Below, piece after piece: positions 1 to 9,505 of a stretch of DNA of 64,000 nucleotides (its first letter is position 1; the number at the start of each line of letters is the position of its first letter). This DNA comes from Lytechinus pictus (lineage: Eukaryota; Echinodermata; Echinoidea; Temnopleuroida; Toxopneustidae). The notes beneath the pieces are model-generated. The model searched no databases. It saw only the letters and a program-made list of their open reading frames with translations, and was not told the origin of the DNA. Both the position numbers and the translations under genes were made by a program. Location: the NCBI RefSeq assembly GCF_037042905.1, contig NC_087253.1:8792501-8856500 (forward strand). The letters run 5' to 3'.

Positions 1-136
1 AACAAAGAAGTAGCATGAATTTGAATAGTGGTAAAACATAATAGGGGCATTGATAATCATAACTACATGTATAACGATTATTTATATCAATTGATCCGTT
101 CTCCCTCTTTTTCGCCTGCTTTTCCCTTACTTAAAG

Positions 137-257
137 GCACGATGGCTGTCCAAGATCCGTCGACAAGCTCGGAAGAAACCAAAAAAGGACAGGGCTCCCT
201 CTTTTGTTTGAGTCCCGACAAAACAGTCCGAGAGTTTGTGCAGAAGGGCACACATGA
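137..257 (+). CDS. Regucalcin/SMP30-like gene, internal exon (partial gene)
   Basis: This exon encodes a stretch beginning GTMAVQDPSTSS and containing GSLFCLSPDKTVREFVQK. It aligns by eye with the part of regucalcin (SMP30/gluconolactonase beta-propeller) that reads AGTMA...GSLY.L.PD in vertebrates. The acceptor is taken at AAAG before position 137, in phase 1, so a Gly codon is completed. The family is a Ca/Zn-dependent lactonase with a six-bladed propeller, mostly cytosolic. The 3' limit is uncertain: the only nearby GT is at 258, inside sequence resembling an interspersed repeat. Earlier exons would lie left of the window. The exon expected to encode the conserved SNGL..S segment was not found before the next exon. 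Confidence 0.6.
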
Positions 258-261
258 GTAT

Positions 262-430
262 TACAGACCCCCATTCACTCACGTGTTATATCATAGCTCA
301 TCAAAAAATCATTAAAAATCAATCCCTCGATAGATTTTGCTTTAATCCATTGACATACATGTAAGTCACAATTAACAGTACATTAAGACTTGATATGTTA
401 ATCAGGTACTTGCCCAGCTCAATCAAAAGT
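262..430. repeat. Interspersed repeat X, complete-looking copy
   Basis: The block starts near CATTCACTCACGTGTTA and runs through TTAAAAATCAATCCCTCGA. It recurs in two halves at 5757-5802 and 16511-16640, on either side of the CR1-like element. It therefore serves as the empty-site reference for that insertion. No coding potential was seen. Confidence 0.55.
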
Positions 431-1171
431 TAAATGGCCTGAAATAAGACTAACCATAATTTCGGCCAGTTCATTGCCAGAAAAACCAAAACTGCATTGT
501 GGGTAATAATAATTAAAATGAAATACAAAAATGCAGTCTAGCCTCCCCAAACGCCTTAATTATGAAAGAGTATGAACACAGCATTATCTCTATCGTTTTT
601 ATTTTGATATACAAACATTTGATCTATTTTTAATGAATTATTTTAATCAATAAAGTCATGTGATCTTTACTTACGCCTGTCCGGCATGCTTTGCGCGCAG
701 ATGAATTACTCTCGTGTGCCCAGAATGTACGTAGGTTTTCCCTTGCTTTGTTTAGAAGGGGGGGGGGAACTGTAAAGTTAATTTGACGATCCTTTTATGA
801 TTTTGGTTAAAATAGTTTGTTGATTGCAACTGTGCCATTAAGTAGCGCAAAATTTGAAGGAAAAAAAGCGAAATATTTCGACTCTAACGGTTCAGATGTT
901 ACAGCGTGCTCTGGATATTATTAAGAGGCAAATTATTTTTCGTTCAATTTTCTCATGTGTTACTATCCTTCGGTATTAAAAAAAATGTTTTCATGCTTTT
1001 ACTTGAGAAACCAAGGGGATGGCGCTTTAAAAATGTCAGAATCCCTATTAATACTATACCAGGGTAAGAAGGGTGAATTAGGGAGAAAGGTCATTATAAT
1101 TGCATTGCCTGTTAGAAATGACTCAAAGCTTATCTACAATTTATCAGTGTAACATTTTTCTACTCATCCAC

Positions 1172-1214
1172 GGTGTCGATGCTTTTGATTATAACATCGA
1201 AACTGGTGAAATTG
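1172..1214 (+). CDS. Regucalcin/SMP30-like gene, short internal exon
   Basis: The reading GVDAFDYNIETGEI matches the regucalcin segment VDAFDYD..TG.I. It is followed by a donor-like GGTACGA at 1214-1220. The phase-1 end (one G) joins to the CA that starts the next exon, giving an Ala codon followed by NRR, as the family expects. The acceptor is odd. A strong pyrimidine tract ends in CCACG where CAG would be expected, and the nearest AG is at 1146-1147, which would add eight residues unlike the family. So the 5' edge may carry a splice-site mutation or a base error. Confidence 0.55.
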
Positions 1215-2147
1215 GTACGAATTATCCCATATTCTCTTAAAAACAAAAACGAGATCGTTAATGATAAAAGCAAACATGTCAAATGTTTGTCTGAATCTGG
1301 ATGTATACGATGCAGTGCCTTACTGGGCACAAACGCTTCGTTATTATTAAACGCAATAGGTCGCTTGCCTTTATACACTTTAAGAAAAGAGGGGATATGA
1401 AAAAGAAAGATGCCCTGGGTTATGAATTTTCTCTTATTATAGAGAGGTGACTTCAAAGAGCAGACAAAGTTTTCACAGGATATTTTGTTTAGGTTGCTAC
1501 TGAAAGCTTTTAATAGATGTAAACCCCTATTTCGACTCAGAAGAAATATCATTATTCAACATTTTTGGTTGGTCGGCAAGAAAAAAAAATTATGAAGGGG
1601 TCAAAAAGAGTGAAATTATCACGTTACGAAAATTATGTTCAAAAGGGTTGGGGTCTTTTTTGCTCATTCGCTTTGATTCGCTCGCTCACGACTTTTCTCG
1701 GAATTGCACCTCTTCGAAACTTTTGCCTCATTCGTTTGTTATTATAATAACAAAGTATGGTACTTTATCTTAATATTTTTAAGTAGGTCCCAATTAAGGA
1801 AAACACGCATACCATCAACCAGAGAAGGTTCACAAAGAGGTCATAAACAACTGTCTATTGATAAATGCCCCTGAGCATTCGAATTTTAATTCAGTTCAGT
1901 TTATTTCCATCATTCACATAATATACAAACATTTTCATTGGTTGACATGGGTATAACATATCATGAAATGGAATAAATGGTTCTTGAGACAAATAGGAGT
2001 TTATTCACAATGATAATTAAAACCAGAAAAGAATGGGGGGGGGGCTAAGTTGAAAGCATAACTTGTGAGTTATAGTCATATGCAGAGCTCTTCCGAATTT
2101 ATCCTATTCTTCTTTATCTTCTTCAAATTCCTTATGAAACCTCACAG
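1215..2147. other. Intron with LINE-tail-like stretch
   Basis: No gene was recognised here. At about 1888-1915 the sequence CAGTTCAGTTTATTTCCAT resembles an antisense LINE 3' tail of the type TGGAAATAAA...TGAATTGAA. A run of G lies near 2035-2044. Otherwise it is AT-rich intronic DNA. Confidence 0.4.
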
Positions 2148-2279
2148 CAAACAGACGACAGGCAATCAGCGTTCCAAAGTCAGACGGTGTACCGGATGGT
2201 ATGTGTATTGATGATGAGGGTATGCTATGGGTCGCCTTGTTTGATGGATGGGCTGTTAACAGATATAACCCCAAAACAG
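2148..2279 (+). CDS. Regucalcin/SMP30-like gene, penultimate exon
   Basis: The acceptor is CTCACAG before 2148 and the donor is ACAG/GTAAGT at 2279/2280. The frame reads NRRQAISVPKSDGVPDGMCI, then DDEGMLWVALFDGWAVNRYN, then PKTG. PDGMCID.EG.LWVA is the regucalcin hallmark and carries the conserved metal-site Asp in the SMP-30/gluconolactonase domain. The phase-1 donor fits the next exon's GC start, giving Gly. The splice signals are canonical, so this looks like a working exon. Confidence 0.85.
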
Positions 2280-2312
2280 GTAAGTAGATTAATAAGAGTG
2301 AGTTTCTTCAAA

Positions 2313-2455
2313 ATATTTATTTATTTATATATTTATATATTTATATATTTATATATTTATATATTTATATATTTATATATTTATATATTTATATATTTAT
2401 ATATTTATATATTTATATATTTATTTATATATTTATATATTTATTTATTTATTTG
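2313..2455. repeat. (TTTATATA)n microsatellite in the regucalcin intron
   Basis: An almost perfect 8-bp repeat, TTTATATA, runs for about 140 bp just inside the last regucalcin intron. It creates a spurious Ile/Tyr/Phe open frame that is not a gene. Confidence 0.95.
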
Positions 2456-2689
2456 TTATGAAACCCATGGCGCCCATTCTTTCGGCAAGAAATTGATCAA
2501 GGTGGCATTTTCAGTTATGTAAACTGATTTCCTCAAGGGCCTAGAGATTAAAAAAGATCAATGTGTTCAATAATACGAACAATACATCAAATTACTTACG
2601 GGCAGAGCCTATGCAAAACAAATAATTATTTTTATTTAAAATCTGATGTGCGTTTTTAATGTATCTGTAGTTTATTTATGTTTGTTGTG

Positions 2690-2840
2690 TACATAATTTG
2701 GGAGGATCATTTCCAACAAACGATTTATGTGCTTTTTATGCTACTACCACCAAAGATATTTGTATTACCAAGTATGTTTTTATATTATGTATGAATTTTA
2801 AAATATCTTTAAGTGGAAATAAATGAATTGAATTATCAAA
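2690..2840 (+). mobile_element. LINE 3'-end-like fragment
   Basis: The stretch ends in AAGTGGAAATAAATGAATTG, the type of terminal motif common on CR1/L2-group LINE 3' ends. There is no coding part. It lies inside the last regucalcin intron. Confidence 0.35.
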
Positions 2841-3174
2841 CTATTTTTGGATACTGTTATAACACTCATACAAAGGGATTATTGACTTGTTTGCTAATTG
2901 TGAATTTGTTTGCCTACTGTGAAATGGTTTCCTTTTTTATTTTATTTTTGCTTGTCAATAGAAGTTCCCAATCGAACTCGTTAAAATAATTAAACATTTG
3001 ATTTGCCCTGATTCTATTACCCCTCTTCACCATCTGGATTCTATTTGAATGATTCCCGCTTAATATGCTTAAAAACTCGTTGATCAATATTTGCTGATAC
3101 GTTTCATTGATATAAATTCGTACTAGAATTTACCAATTTGAAATTCCCACAATTGTTTTTATCTTTTTTTCCAG

Positions 3175-3383
3175 GCGAAAAACTTCGGTCCATCAAATTT
3201 CCAACCAAGAACATCACAAGCTGTTGCTGGGGCGGGGCCAATCGCAATGAACCTTACGTGACGTGTGCAAAACACTTTCTCAAACCGGATGAACTCAAGG
3301 AACAAGATACTGCTGGTTCCATCTTCCGGGTTACTGACCTAGGGGTCAAAGGGGTCAAGTGTGACGTATTCAAAGACAATTAG
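3175..3383 (+). CDS. Regucalcin/SMP30-like gene, last exon with stop
   Basis: The acceptor is a pyrimidine tract ending TTTCCAG/GCGAAA. The product reads GEKLRSIKFPTKNITSCCWG, then GANRNEPYVTCAKHFLKPDE, then GSIFRVTDLGVKGVKCDVFK, and ends at TAG 3381-3383. It matches the regucalcin C-terminus: TTSCCFGG, the YVTCA repeat and GGIF.ITGLGVKG. The length and stop position fit the family. With the exon at 2148-2279 it gives a coherent C-terminal third of the protein, a lactonase/Ca-binding propeller. About 500 bp of AT-rich DNA without another gene follows, presumably including the 3' UTR. Confidence 0.88.
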
Positions 3384-3907
3384 TGGTGATGTTTTATTCC
3401 AAAAAAGTGGGAACCAATTATTTTTCTATTTCTCGTCTTGTAAACATATCATTGATTTAACTTTGAGTCTTGCCCGTTATTCTAATATAATGCCATTTTT
3501 GTAAAGATACATGCACCATTCTATGCGGAAGAAATATCGGAGCGTTGCTAATTCGTGACGCTTGATATAATAAATTTGAATTGTTTGGTGAAAAAGACAC
3601 CATAATTCTTGATTGGAACGTAAAATAATGTCTCGCTTAAATATTTTGTATTCAGTTTAAACAACATGTGCCACTTTTTTATCATTGATGTCAATTATCA
3701 TAGTTACCATTACTTGCCATAGCAATGTTCAATAAGAAATCATTACTCGGTGATTATGATTTATATTACACGAGTTGTCGACATTACAATGACAATGTTC
3801 ATGAACAGCGTAACGTGTGCTGCTCCTTTTACAAAAAAATTCATTTCGTCTATTTTTTTTTCGAATTTTTTCAGCTGGAATCTATGACAATCTTGTTTGC
3901 CCTGCAT
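3384..3907. other. Regucalcin 3' flank, no other gene seen
   Basis: AT-rich sequence follows the stop. The open frame at 3725-3958 has biased, low-complexity composition and runs into the SINE tail, so it is not supported as a gene. Polyadenylation could not be placed with confidence. Confidence 0.4.
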
Positions 3908-4217
3908 TTAATAATAATAATAATAATATACAATTCTTGTATAGCGCATATCACATGAATGATGTCTCTATGCGCTTCCAAAGGACTTGGATATGATTAC
4001 CCCAGCTGTAGCTTGGCAGTCGTAATTACTAAGATTACAGCGCACACGCATTTCAAGGAATAAATTCGTGCCAGGTACCCATTCACCTCAACTGGGTTGA
4101 GTGCAGCACAATGTGGATAAATTTCTTGCCCAAGGAAATTACGCCATGGCTGGGATTCGAACACACGACCCTCTGTTTCAAAGTCCGGAGACTAATCCAC
4201 TGGGCCACAACGCTCCA
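3908..4217 (-). mobile_element. tRNA-derived SINE (minus strand)
   Basis: Read on the minus strand, the element starts with a tRNA-like head. It has an A-box-like GTGGCCCAGTGGATTAG and a B-box-like GTTCGAATCCC. A unique body follows, then a tail with GCGCTATACAAGAA and (ATT)n at 3909-3926. The tail resembles the 3' end of the L2-like LINE at 37505-38035, which suggests the SINE uses that LINE's machinery. The tRNA-like B box makes the call secure; the family name is not known to me. Confidence 0.8.
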
Positions 4218-4604
4218 TCTTCTTCCAGCCGGCAGGGGCGTCCCATAATGTTTGAAAGACAGACCAAAGATGCCTTAAGTGACGTCATATTTTTTTCTAA
4301 TTATAGCGGTATCATAGAGTCACACATCCTAGAACTCTTATACATTTTGAATTCTTTCTTCCCTTTTTGCCCTCTTCCCCCCTCCTTTCATGTTTTTTTT
4401 TTCACTACGTGAAATATCATCGTGATTATAGGGGGAGGTGGTCGCCCACGGCACCCCTCCCCCTGGTATCGCCTACATGTCTTTTGATATTATGAGTTAA
4501 ACATTCTGTTGCCACTTATGTTCTGTTTCTAAGATAAAATCGTATTAAAAACATATACGCACGCAACATTGTTGTATGACTTATTGACGCGGATAGTATA
4601 ACAA
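4218..4604. other. Intergenic spacer
   Basis: No gene was seen. Pyrimidine-rich patches occur at about 4350-4400 and a GGGGGAGG/CCTCCCCC inverted match at 4431-4462. Confidence 0.35.
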
Positions 4605-4872
4605 GGCCCCGTCTTACAAAGAGTTACGACTGATCCAATAAATCTCAACTCTATGGAAATCCATCCATACCATAATTTTTCCTTCAAGAAATTTGCACAA
4701 TGGCCTCTGTAAACATAAAGAACACTGAATTCTCAAAGAAATGATGAATGTATGGACATACTTCATATCTAGGAATTATTTTGGACAAATTTGCATTTTA
4801 GATGTTGACGTTGCTGGCCGTCTATAGTTATGGTTGATCGGATCATTCGCAACTCTTTGTAAGACGGGGCCC
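4605..4872. mobile_element. MITE, family GGCCCCGTCTTACAAAGAG
   Basis: The ends are inverted copies. The left end reads GGCCCCGTCTTACAAAGAGT and the right end is AACTCTTTGTAAGACGGGGC followed by CC. The arms continue as GATTGATC-like sequence. Its 268-bp length and lack of an ORF fit a non-autonomous DNA transposon. The same family lies in every unit of the 3.6-kb array (40581-40840 and copies). Confidence 0.85.
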
Positions 4873-4939
4873 AGTAATCAAACGAGAAAGGAGGAAGACT
4901 GAGAGAATCAGAGAGAGCCAGATAGAGACAAAAAAAAAC

Positions 4940-5345
4940 TATGGAAGCTTAAAAATGGCCACCCAGACGATCAGAAAATGTCGTCTCGTCATGTCTACAT
5001 CTCTTAGGGAAAAATATGAGATGACAAGGTCTTAGATTTCGACATGTCTTTACATCTTGTGGGGAGAGATGATCAGATGACAATATCGTGGATCTCGTCA
5101 TGTCTACATCCAGTGAAAGAGATGATCAGGGGAGCGTTTCATCAATATTTTCATCCGACAAGTTGTCAGATCTGACATCTTTCCATGATTTTGATTGACT
5201 GAGAGGCACTGTCCCTATGGTAACTGTCGGATAAAATGGGACTTGTCTGATAAAACGTCCGACAAGTCCTTTCATGAAACGCCCCCCTGGTGATAAGATC
5301 TTGGATCTGCATGAGATCTCGTCATCTCATCATCTCTCCCACAAT
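4940..5345. repeat. Diverged tandem repeat interrupted by a MITE
   Basis: Variants of TCTCGTCATGTCTACATC recur at about 4982, 5038, 5095 and 5315, with intervening GAGATGATCAGATGAC-like words. The spacing is roughly 60 bp. The MITE at 5129-5287 sits between two of the units. Confidence 0.5.
5129..5287. mobile_element. Short MITE, TIR GGGGNGCGTTTCAT
   Basis: The left end GGGGAGCGTTTCATCAATAT is mirrored by the right end CCTTTCATGAAACGCCCCCC. Inside, CCGACAAGT words occur in inverted pairs. It is about 160 bp and has no ORF, so it is a typical non-autonomous foldback-like element. Confidence 0.75.
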
Positions 5346-5756
5346 ATGTCCCTATTGACTGAGACTCATTTCCTCATGGTGGAGAGGATACCCACCTCAG
5401 TAATCAAATATTGCGAGTGCGAAGCGCGAGCTGAGTTTTATATTCAGCCCTTTTTGTGACCCTGAACATGATACCTATCTCACTTAACAGACTTCAAACA
5501 CGCGCACATTGTTTTTGTAAATTACCGTAAAACGGGATGTTTTAATTCAGCCGCATTTAACCTCTTTGGACACGTATCTCACTGTAAACAGACAACGAGC
5601 AATGTTGCGTCCCCGTTCGAACTTGAAATTGCATGGCACCCCCTTTGTTTAAGGTCAATTTGGGGCCCTCGGTTGAACATGAATTTGGCGCCCCCATGTG
5701 AAATATGACTTTGCCCCCCCCCCCCCCCCTCTTAAAAACATGGATTTGTAATTTGG

Positions 5757-5802
5757 ACTTCCATTCACTCACGTGTTAAATCACAGCTCATCACAAACAT
5801 CA
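5757..5802. repeat. Left half of interspersed repeat X
   Basis: CATTCACTCACGTGTTAAAT and the AGCTCATCA that follows match 265-300. The repeat breaks off where the CR1-like 3' tail (TTA)n begins, and resumes at 16511. This marks the target site of the LINE. Confidence 0.55.
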
Positions 5803-6664
5803 TTATTATTATTATTATTATTTATTCGGCAATTCACACAAAATATAACAATGTAAATATGAGTACACAAACAATTATAAATGCAAAATCTTACTGGCGG
5901 TCCTCTGAATGCATCAGTTGGCTGCCGGGGAAGAGGAAAGCAAACTTAATCACTGTAACCGTAATGGTCCCTCTTCCCGACCAACTGGTGCACATAGAAG
6001 ACCTGTAAGATATAGCATGAAGGTAAATAAAATGTAAAATGTAAAACATTTCATAAACTAAACAACTAACAAAAACAAAGTACAAGGAGAACATGAAACT
6101 AATATGTATGATGACACTAGGTCATGACACGATACTGAGCTTAAACATGAGGAATTAATTCTGGCTTAAAAACTATTGCATAAAATGTAAAGTAAGCAAA
6201 CTGAAACGATGAAGTATAAAACTGAGAAAAAAGAAAAAAAAAATATGAGAACATGTAGTAGCAAGCTGACAAGAATGTCTAAGATTATATATGTTGACCG
6301 GTATATAGAAGTTAAGAAAACATGGTAAAAGAAGTGAATAGGTACATAGGCTTAGTGGGCTTCAGGCGATTAAGGAAACTAGGAAAACACATTAAAGAAC
6401 GAGTACTTCATATATTAAATTGTTTACACAATTATAATAAAGAAGCTGCGATGGAACTGTCCAGAAGATGTTTAAATAATGGCAGGAAAAAGAGGGGAAA
6501 AAAGCAAAAGAAAAAAGACGCCAGAGACATAAAAGCAGTATAATCAAAATTATAGTTTCGGCTCAAGAATGTCAAAAAAAAGTATACGAATGAATGATTC
6601 CAAATCATACCGTAATTATTAAATTAACCTATCGTAAATTAAACAAAGACTTCAAAAGATAAAG

Positions 6665-7088
6665 TTAATTGAAGAAGATATGACTTTTCAGCCTGTATTG
6701 CCAGGTCTGAAATTTAGAGAGTACAAAGTCAATGCGCAAGTCCCGAGGTAGTTCGTCCCACAGTCTAGGAAAAATGTAAATGGCGGAATCACTGAAACGT
6801 TTCGTACGAGCCATCAGGTGATGGAACCTGATATCCTCTTGTCTCCTTTCTATAACTCTGATTTTCAAAGAAATATCACTGCTCTCAACAATGTTGTAGA
6901 GAGCTTTAGCCACGAAGTTAATGAGCAAATATTTCCTACGGGATTCTAGCGAGACCCAATTAAGGAGTCTTAGACGCTCAGGATAGGGCATCTGCTGCCT
7001 GCGCTGTTTCAGGATGATACGAGTGGCTCTTCTTTGAATACTCTCAAGCCTGTCACCGAGATTCCTATTGGTGGGGTTCCACGCAGGT
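6665..7088 (-). pseudogene. CR1-like RT ORF, C-terminal segment
   Basis: The segment reads LPAWNPTNRNLGDRLESIQR, then RATRIILKQ, YPERLRLLNWVSLESRRKYL, ARTKRFSDSAIYIFPRLWDE and a stop after SHIFFN. This is the conserved LINE C-terminal region: LEYG.P.WNP, Q..AT..I, Y..RL..L, and F.R....WD.LP. It is the continuation of the RT that ends with PILEYG just right of the L1-like insertion at 13387. The 424 bp are open, so the break is insertional rather than due to point decay. Confidence 0.85.
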
Positions 7089-7099
7089 AAGCCGTACTC
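7089..7099 (+). repeat. Target-site duplication, left copy
   Basis: AAGCCGTACTC lies immediately 5' of the L1-like element and is repeated at 13376-13386. It encodes part of the EYG of the interrupted CR1-like RT. Confidence 0.85.
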
Positions 7100-7249
7100 G
7101 AATTTTTTTTTCTCGAGATTTTTTTTTTCTCGATGACTGCTGAAGAGTAAAGACGTGTAGACGCGCGAGCTCCCAGTTAGCACGTGGAAACCTATTCAAC
7201 TGAAATTTACGGTATGCCGAACCTAAGAAGCGGAACCGCACCAAAGGCC

Positions 7250-8088
7250 ATGGCCGAAACTTCGGGGACACAAACCGACACATCTAGTGCATCGGATTAA
7301 CTTTCATCGGACTTTGAAAATTATGTCAGAAGGGGCATAGCAGATATAAAATCTATGTGTGCAGGTTTTGAGAAAGCTCTGGATTTCTTAGGTGACAGGA
7401 CTGAAAAGCTAGAGAAGCGAATGTCTCCACTAGAGAAGAAAGTTAAGGAATTAGAGATTGCTACCCAACAAAACACCCAAGCCCTTGAGAAGTCGGCGCT
7501 GGCAGAGAACAAGCTTGAAAGGTTTTCTCGCAGGAACAATTTAAGAGTCGTGGGATTACCGATGTCTCGCCAGGAGAGAGGGGTGGAGGTGGCTGTAGCT
7601 TTCCTTGAGAAATTCTTTGACATGCGGTCCCCTCGGGTCGAGAGGGCTCATCGGGACGGCCGGAAGGTAGGAGATAGGCCGTGCCATCTTCTAATCAGGA
7701 TGTTGTCGTACCAGGATAAGCACTTTGTGCTTTCGCAACAGCGAAAAAAATTGGAGCAATACCCTTTCTATATCATCGATGATTTGTCAGCTATGGATAG
7801 AGCAGAGAAAAAAAATGGCAAAAAGATGTGCAGGAATCCTTTAACGCGGGGAAGCGACACTACTTCTCTGCTGGAAAATGGCGTGATAGCAGCGGTAATT
7901 TGGCTTGGTTCTATGACAAGCAGCGTGCAACTACCCAACAAGTACAAGCAACACTTGTTGTTGATGACCACAGCCTCATCCAACAAGATGATGACCAGCA
8001 GGTATATCCCGACAAAACGAAGCCTTCGACTTCGAGCGCTCGCCGGATTACAGCGGAGATACATGCTGAGCCATCCCAAGTTCAGTGA
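7250..8088 (+). pseudogene. L1-like ORF1 (coiled-coil/RRM RNA-binding protein), broken
   Basis: ATG at 7250 opens MAETSGTQTDTSSASD, then TAA at 7298, after which the same frame continues through IADIKSMCAGFEKALDFL. A leucine/charged coiled coil (GDRTEKLEKRMSPLEKKVKE) is followed by the RRM-like start RRNNLRVVGLP. The C-terminal ERAHRDGRKVGDRPCHLLIR and MLSYQDKHFV fit the L1 ORF1 (Transposase_22) fold, an RNA chaperone of the RNP. At the A8 run 7808-7815 the frame slips, and the sensible continuation is WQKDVQESFNAGKRHYFSAG, ending at 8088. One stop plus one slip therefore disrupt it. Confidence 0.8.
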
Positions 8089-8254
8089 GAGTGAAAAGGA
8101 TTAGTGAGTAGAAAAATCATCACCATAAAATGTGGATGAAAATTATATGGCATTATATGTTGAAACTCAATGAATACATGTGCTGATTGGGAGTCAAATG
8201 TCATCGTTTAATAAGATTTTAGTTTGCCTGTGAGACTGCATTTTGTTATCCTTC

Positions 8255-9505
8255 ATGACAATTTATGAATACTCCAAAGGACAGGCGAGAACACGTTTAC
8301 CAAGCTACATTTCGAAAGATTCGAATGAAGTCTTTATGTTAAGCAGTCATGCTCTATACACCTTGATATTTCTTTTCCATATCATATGTGTTAAATGTGA
8401 TAAATATGCATATAAAGATTTTTTGATGGAACAGGTTGTTGAGGTTAATTTATACATAGGTTCCAAACAATTGTCTCCAATATTTTTTCATGGATACATT
8501 TGCTCATTGCAGTTAGTAGGGTTACATGTAAGTCAGGATCAATATTATATCCAACTGTGGCTATTACAAGCGGCAACAACCGGGATATCTCAATACTATC
8601 TCTTTAATTTATACTTCCAAACAATATTGATTCATGTGAAATGTTTTTATTTCAAAGGAATGGATAGTAATACATGTACTCTAATTATTCATTTATACCT
8701 GGAATACAGTAGCTTAGTACAAATGTACTTTACAAGTCAGGTTTCAGAAGGTCAATGTTTTGTTCAATATTTGGAGTTAAAAGCAAGGAAGATTGAGAAA
8801 TCTCACATCTGCCATTTCAGATATTTTTTAAAGTCATGGTTCCAAGTAATGTTGATATTACTCTTTCAGAGTCAGGGTTCAAAATCTCAATGTCATATTC
8901 TATGCTCGGAATCAGAAACAAATATAATGAAGGAGTTACAAAATTACTTTTCAAGGCTTTCATTGAAGTCATGCCTTCAAGCAATATTAAAAGTTTTTCT
9001 TCAAAATTTGAATTCTTTATATTTTGAAAGGATTGAGAGTAACATTTTATTAGAAAATTTATACTTAAAAAGGTATGCTTGTGAAATTACAACCAGAACA
9101 ATATATTTTTCTAAGTTGTACAGAAATTTTGAAGTGAACAATTTGACTCTAGGAATAACCATACACTTTTCTGTACACAACCATGTTCTAGTATTTACAA
9201 TTGGAATATGTGTATCCCTACATTATGTGATGAAGTTTAGCTGTAGCCATTTCCAATGCACTGGTATGCCTGCCTGGTTGTTGAACATTAAAGCTGCCTT
9301 TGTTATGCATAGTCCTTGTGAAATTGACATTCTGAAATATTTGGAGCCGCGAAACATCTGTGTAAACATGCCTTGCTCACTTACTCAATTCAAAATGAAT
9401 CAAATGAATTATCCAACCACTCTCTTTTATGATAGATTTTGTATGGATGTCTTCATAATGTTGTTGTCATTTGTTGACTGTAGCTGTTTACGAGTGATTC
9501 TATGA
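8255..9505 (+). CDS. Uncharacterised middle ORF of the L1-like element (about 416 codons)
   Basis: An uninterrupted frame runs from ATG 8255 to TGA 9503-9505, between ORF1 and ORF2. Its last ATG overlaps its stop as ATGA, and that ATG is the ORF2 start, the arrangement used for stop-start coupling in some LINEs. The protein is not recognised. It is rich in Leu, Ile, Phe, Tyr, Cys, His and Gln, is hydrophobic in places, and has weak internal repetition: FNLYFQTILIHVKCFYF, LKSWFQVMLILLF and LKSCLQAILKVFL. There is no CCHC, protease or RT motif. Such a long frame in DNA this AT-rich is unlikely by chance, yet it could be a side effect of repeat structure. Coding status is unproven. Confidence 0.45.
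   Translation: MTIYEYSKGQARTRLPSYISKDSNEVFMLSSHALYTLIFLFHIICVKCDKYAYKDFLMEQVVEVNLYIGSKQLSPIFFHGYICSLQLVGLHVSQDQYYIQLWLLQAATTGISQYYLFNLYFQTILIHVKCFYFKGMDSNTCTLIIHLYLEYSSLVQMYFTSQVSEGQCFVQYLELKARKIEKSHICHFRYFLKSWFQVMLILLFQSQGSKSQCHILCSESETNIMKELQNYFSRLSLKSCLQAILKVFLQNLNSLYFERIESNILLENLYLKRYACEITTRTIYFSKLYRNFEVNNLTLGITIHFSVHNHVLVFTIGICVSLHYVMKFSCSHFQCTGMPAWLLNIKAAFVMHSPCEIDILKYLEPRNICVNMPCSLTQFKMNQMNYPTTLFYDRFCMDVFIMLLSFVDCSCLRVIL

Noticed and set aside
840-930. Possible missing regucalcin exon (TCTAACGGT...)
   Set aside because: It gives Ser-Asn-Gly, but the following residues and splice sites do not fit the family.
2187-2522. 111-aa ORF through the intron
   Set aside because: It is built from the wrong frame of the regucalcin exon plus the TTTATATA repeat.
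6322-6543. Lys/Arg-rich 73-aa ORF on +
   Set aside because: It lies in the antisense of the CR1-like 3' UTR and has no family features.
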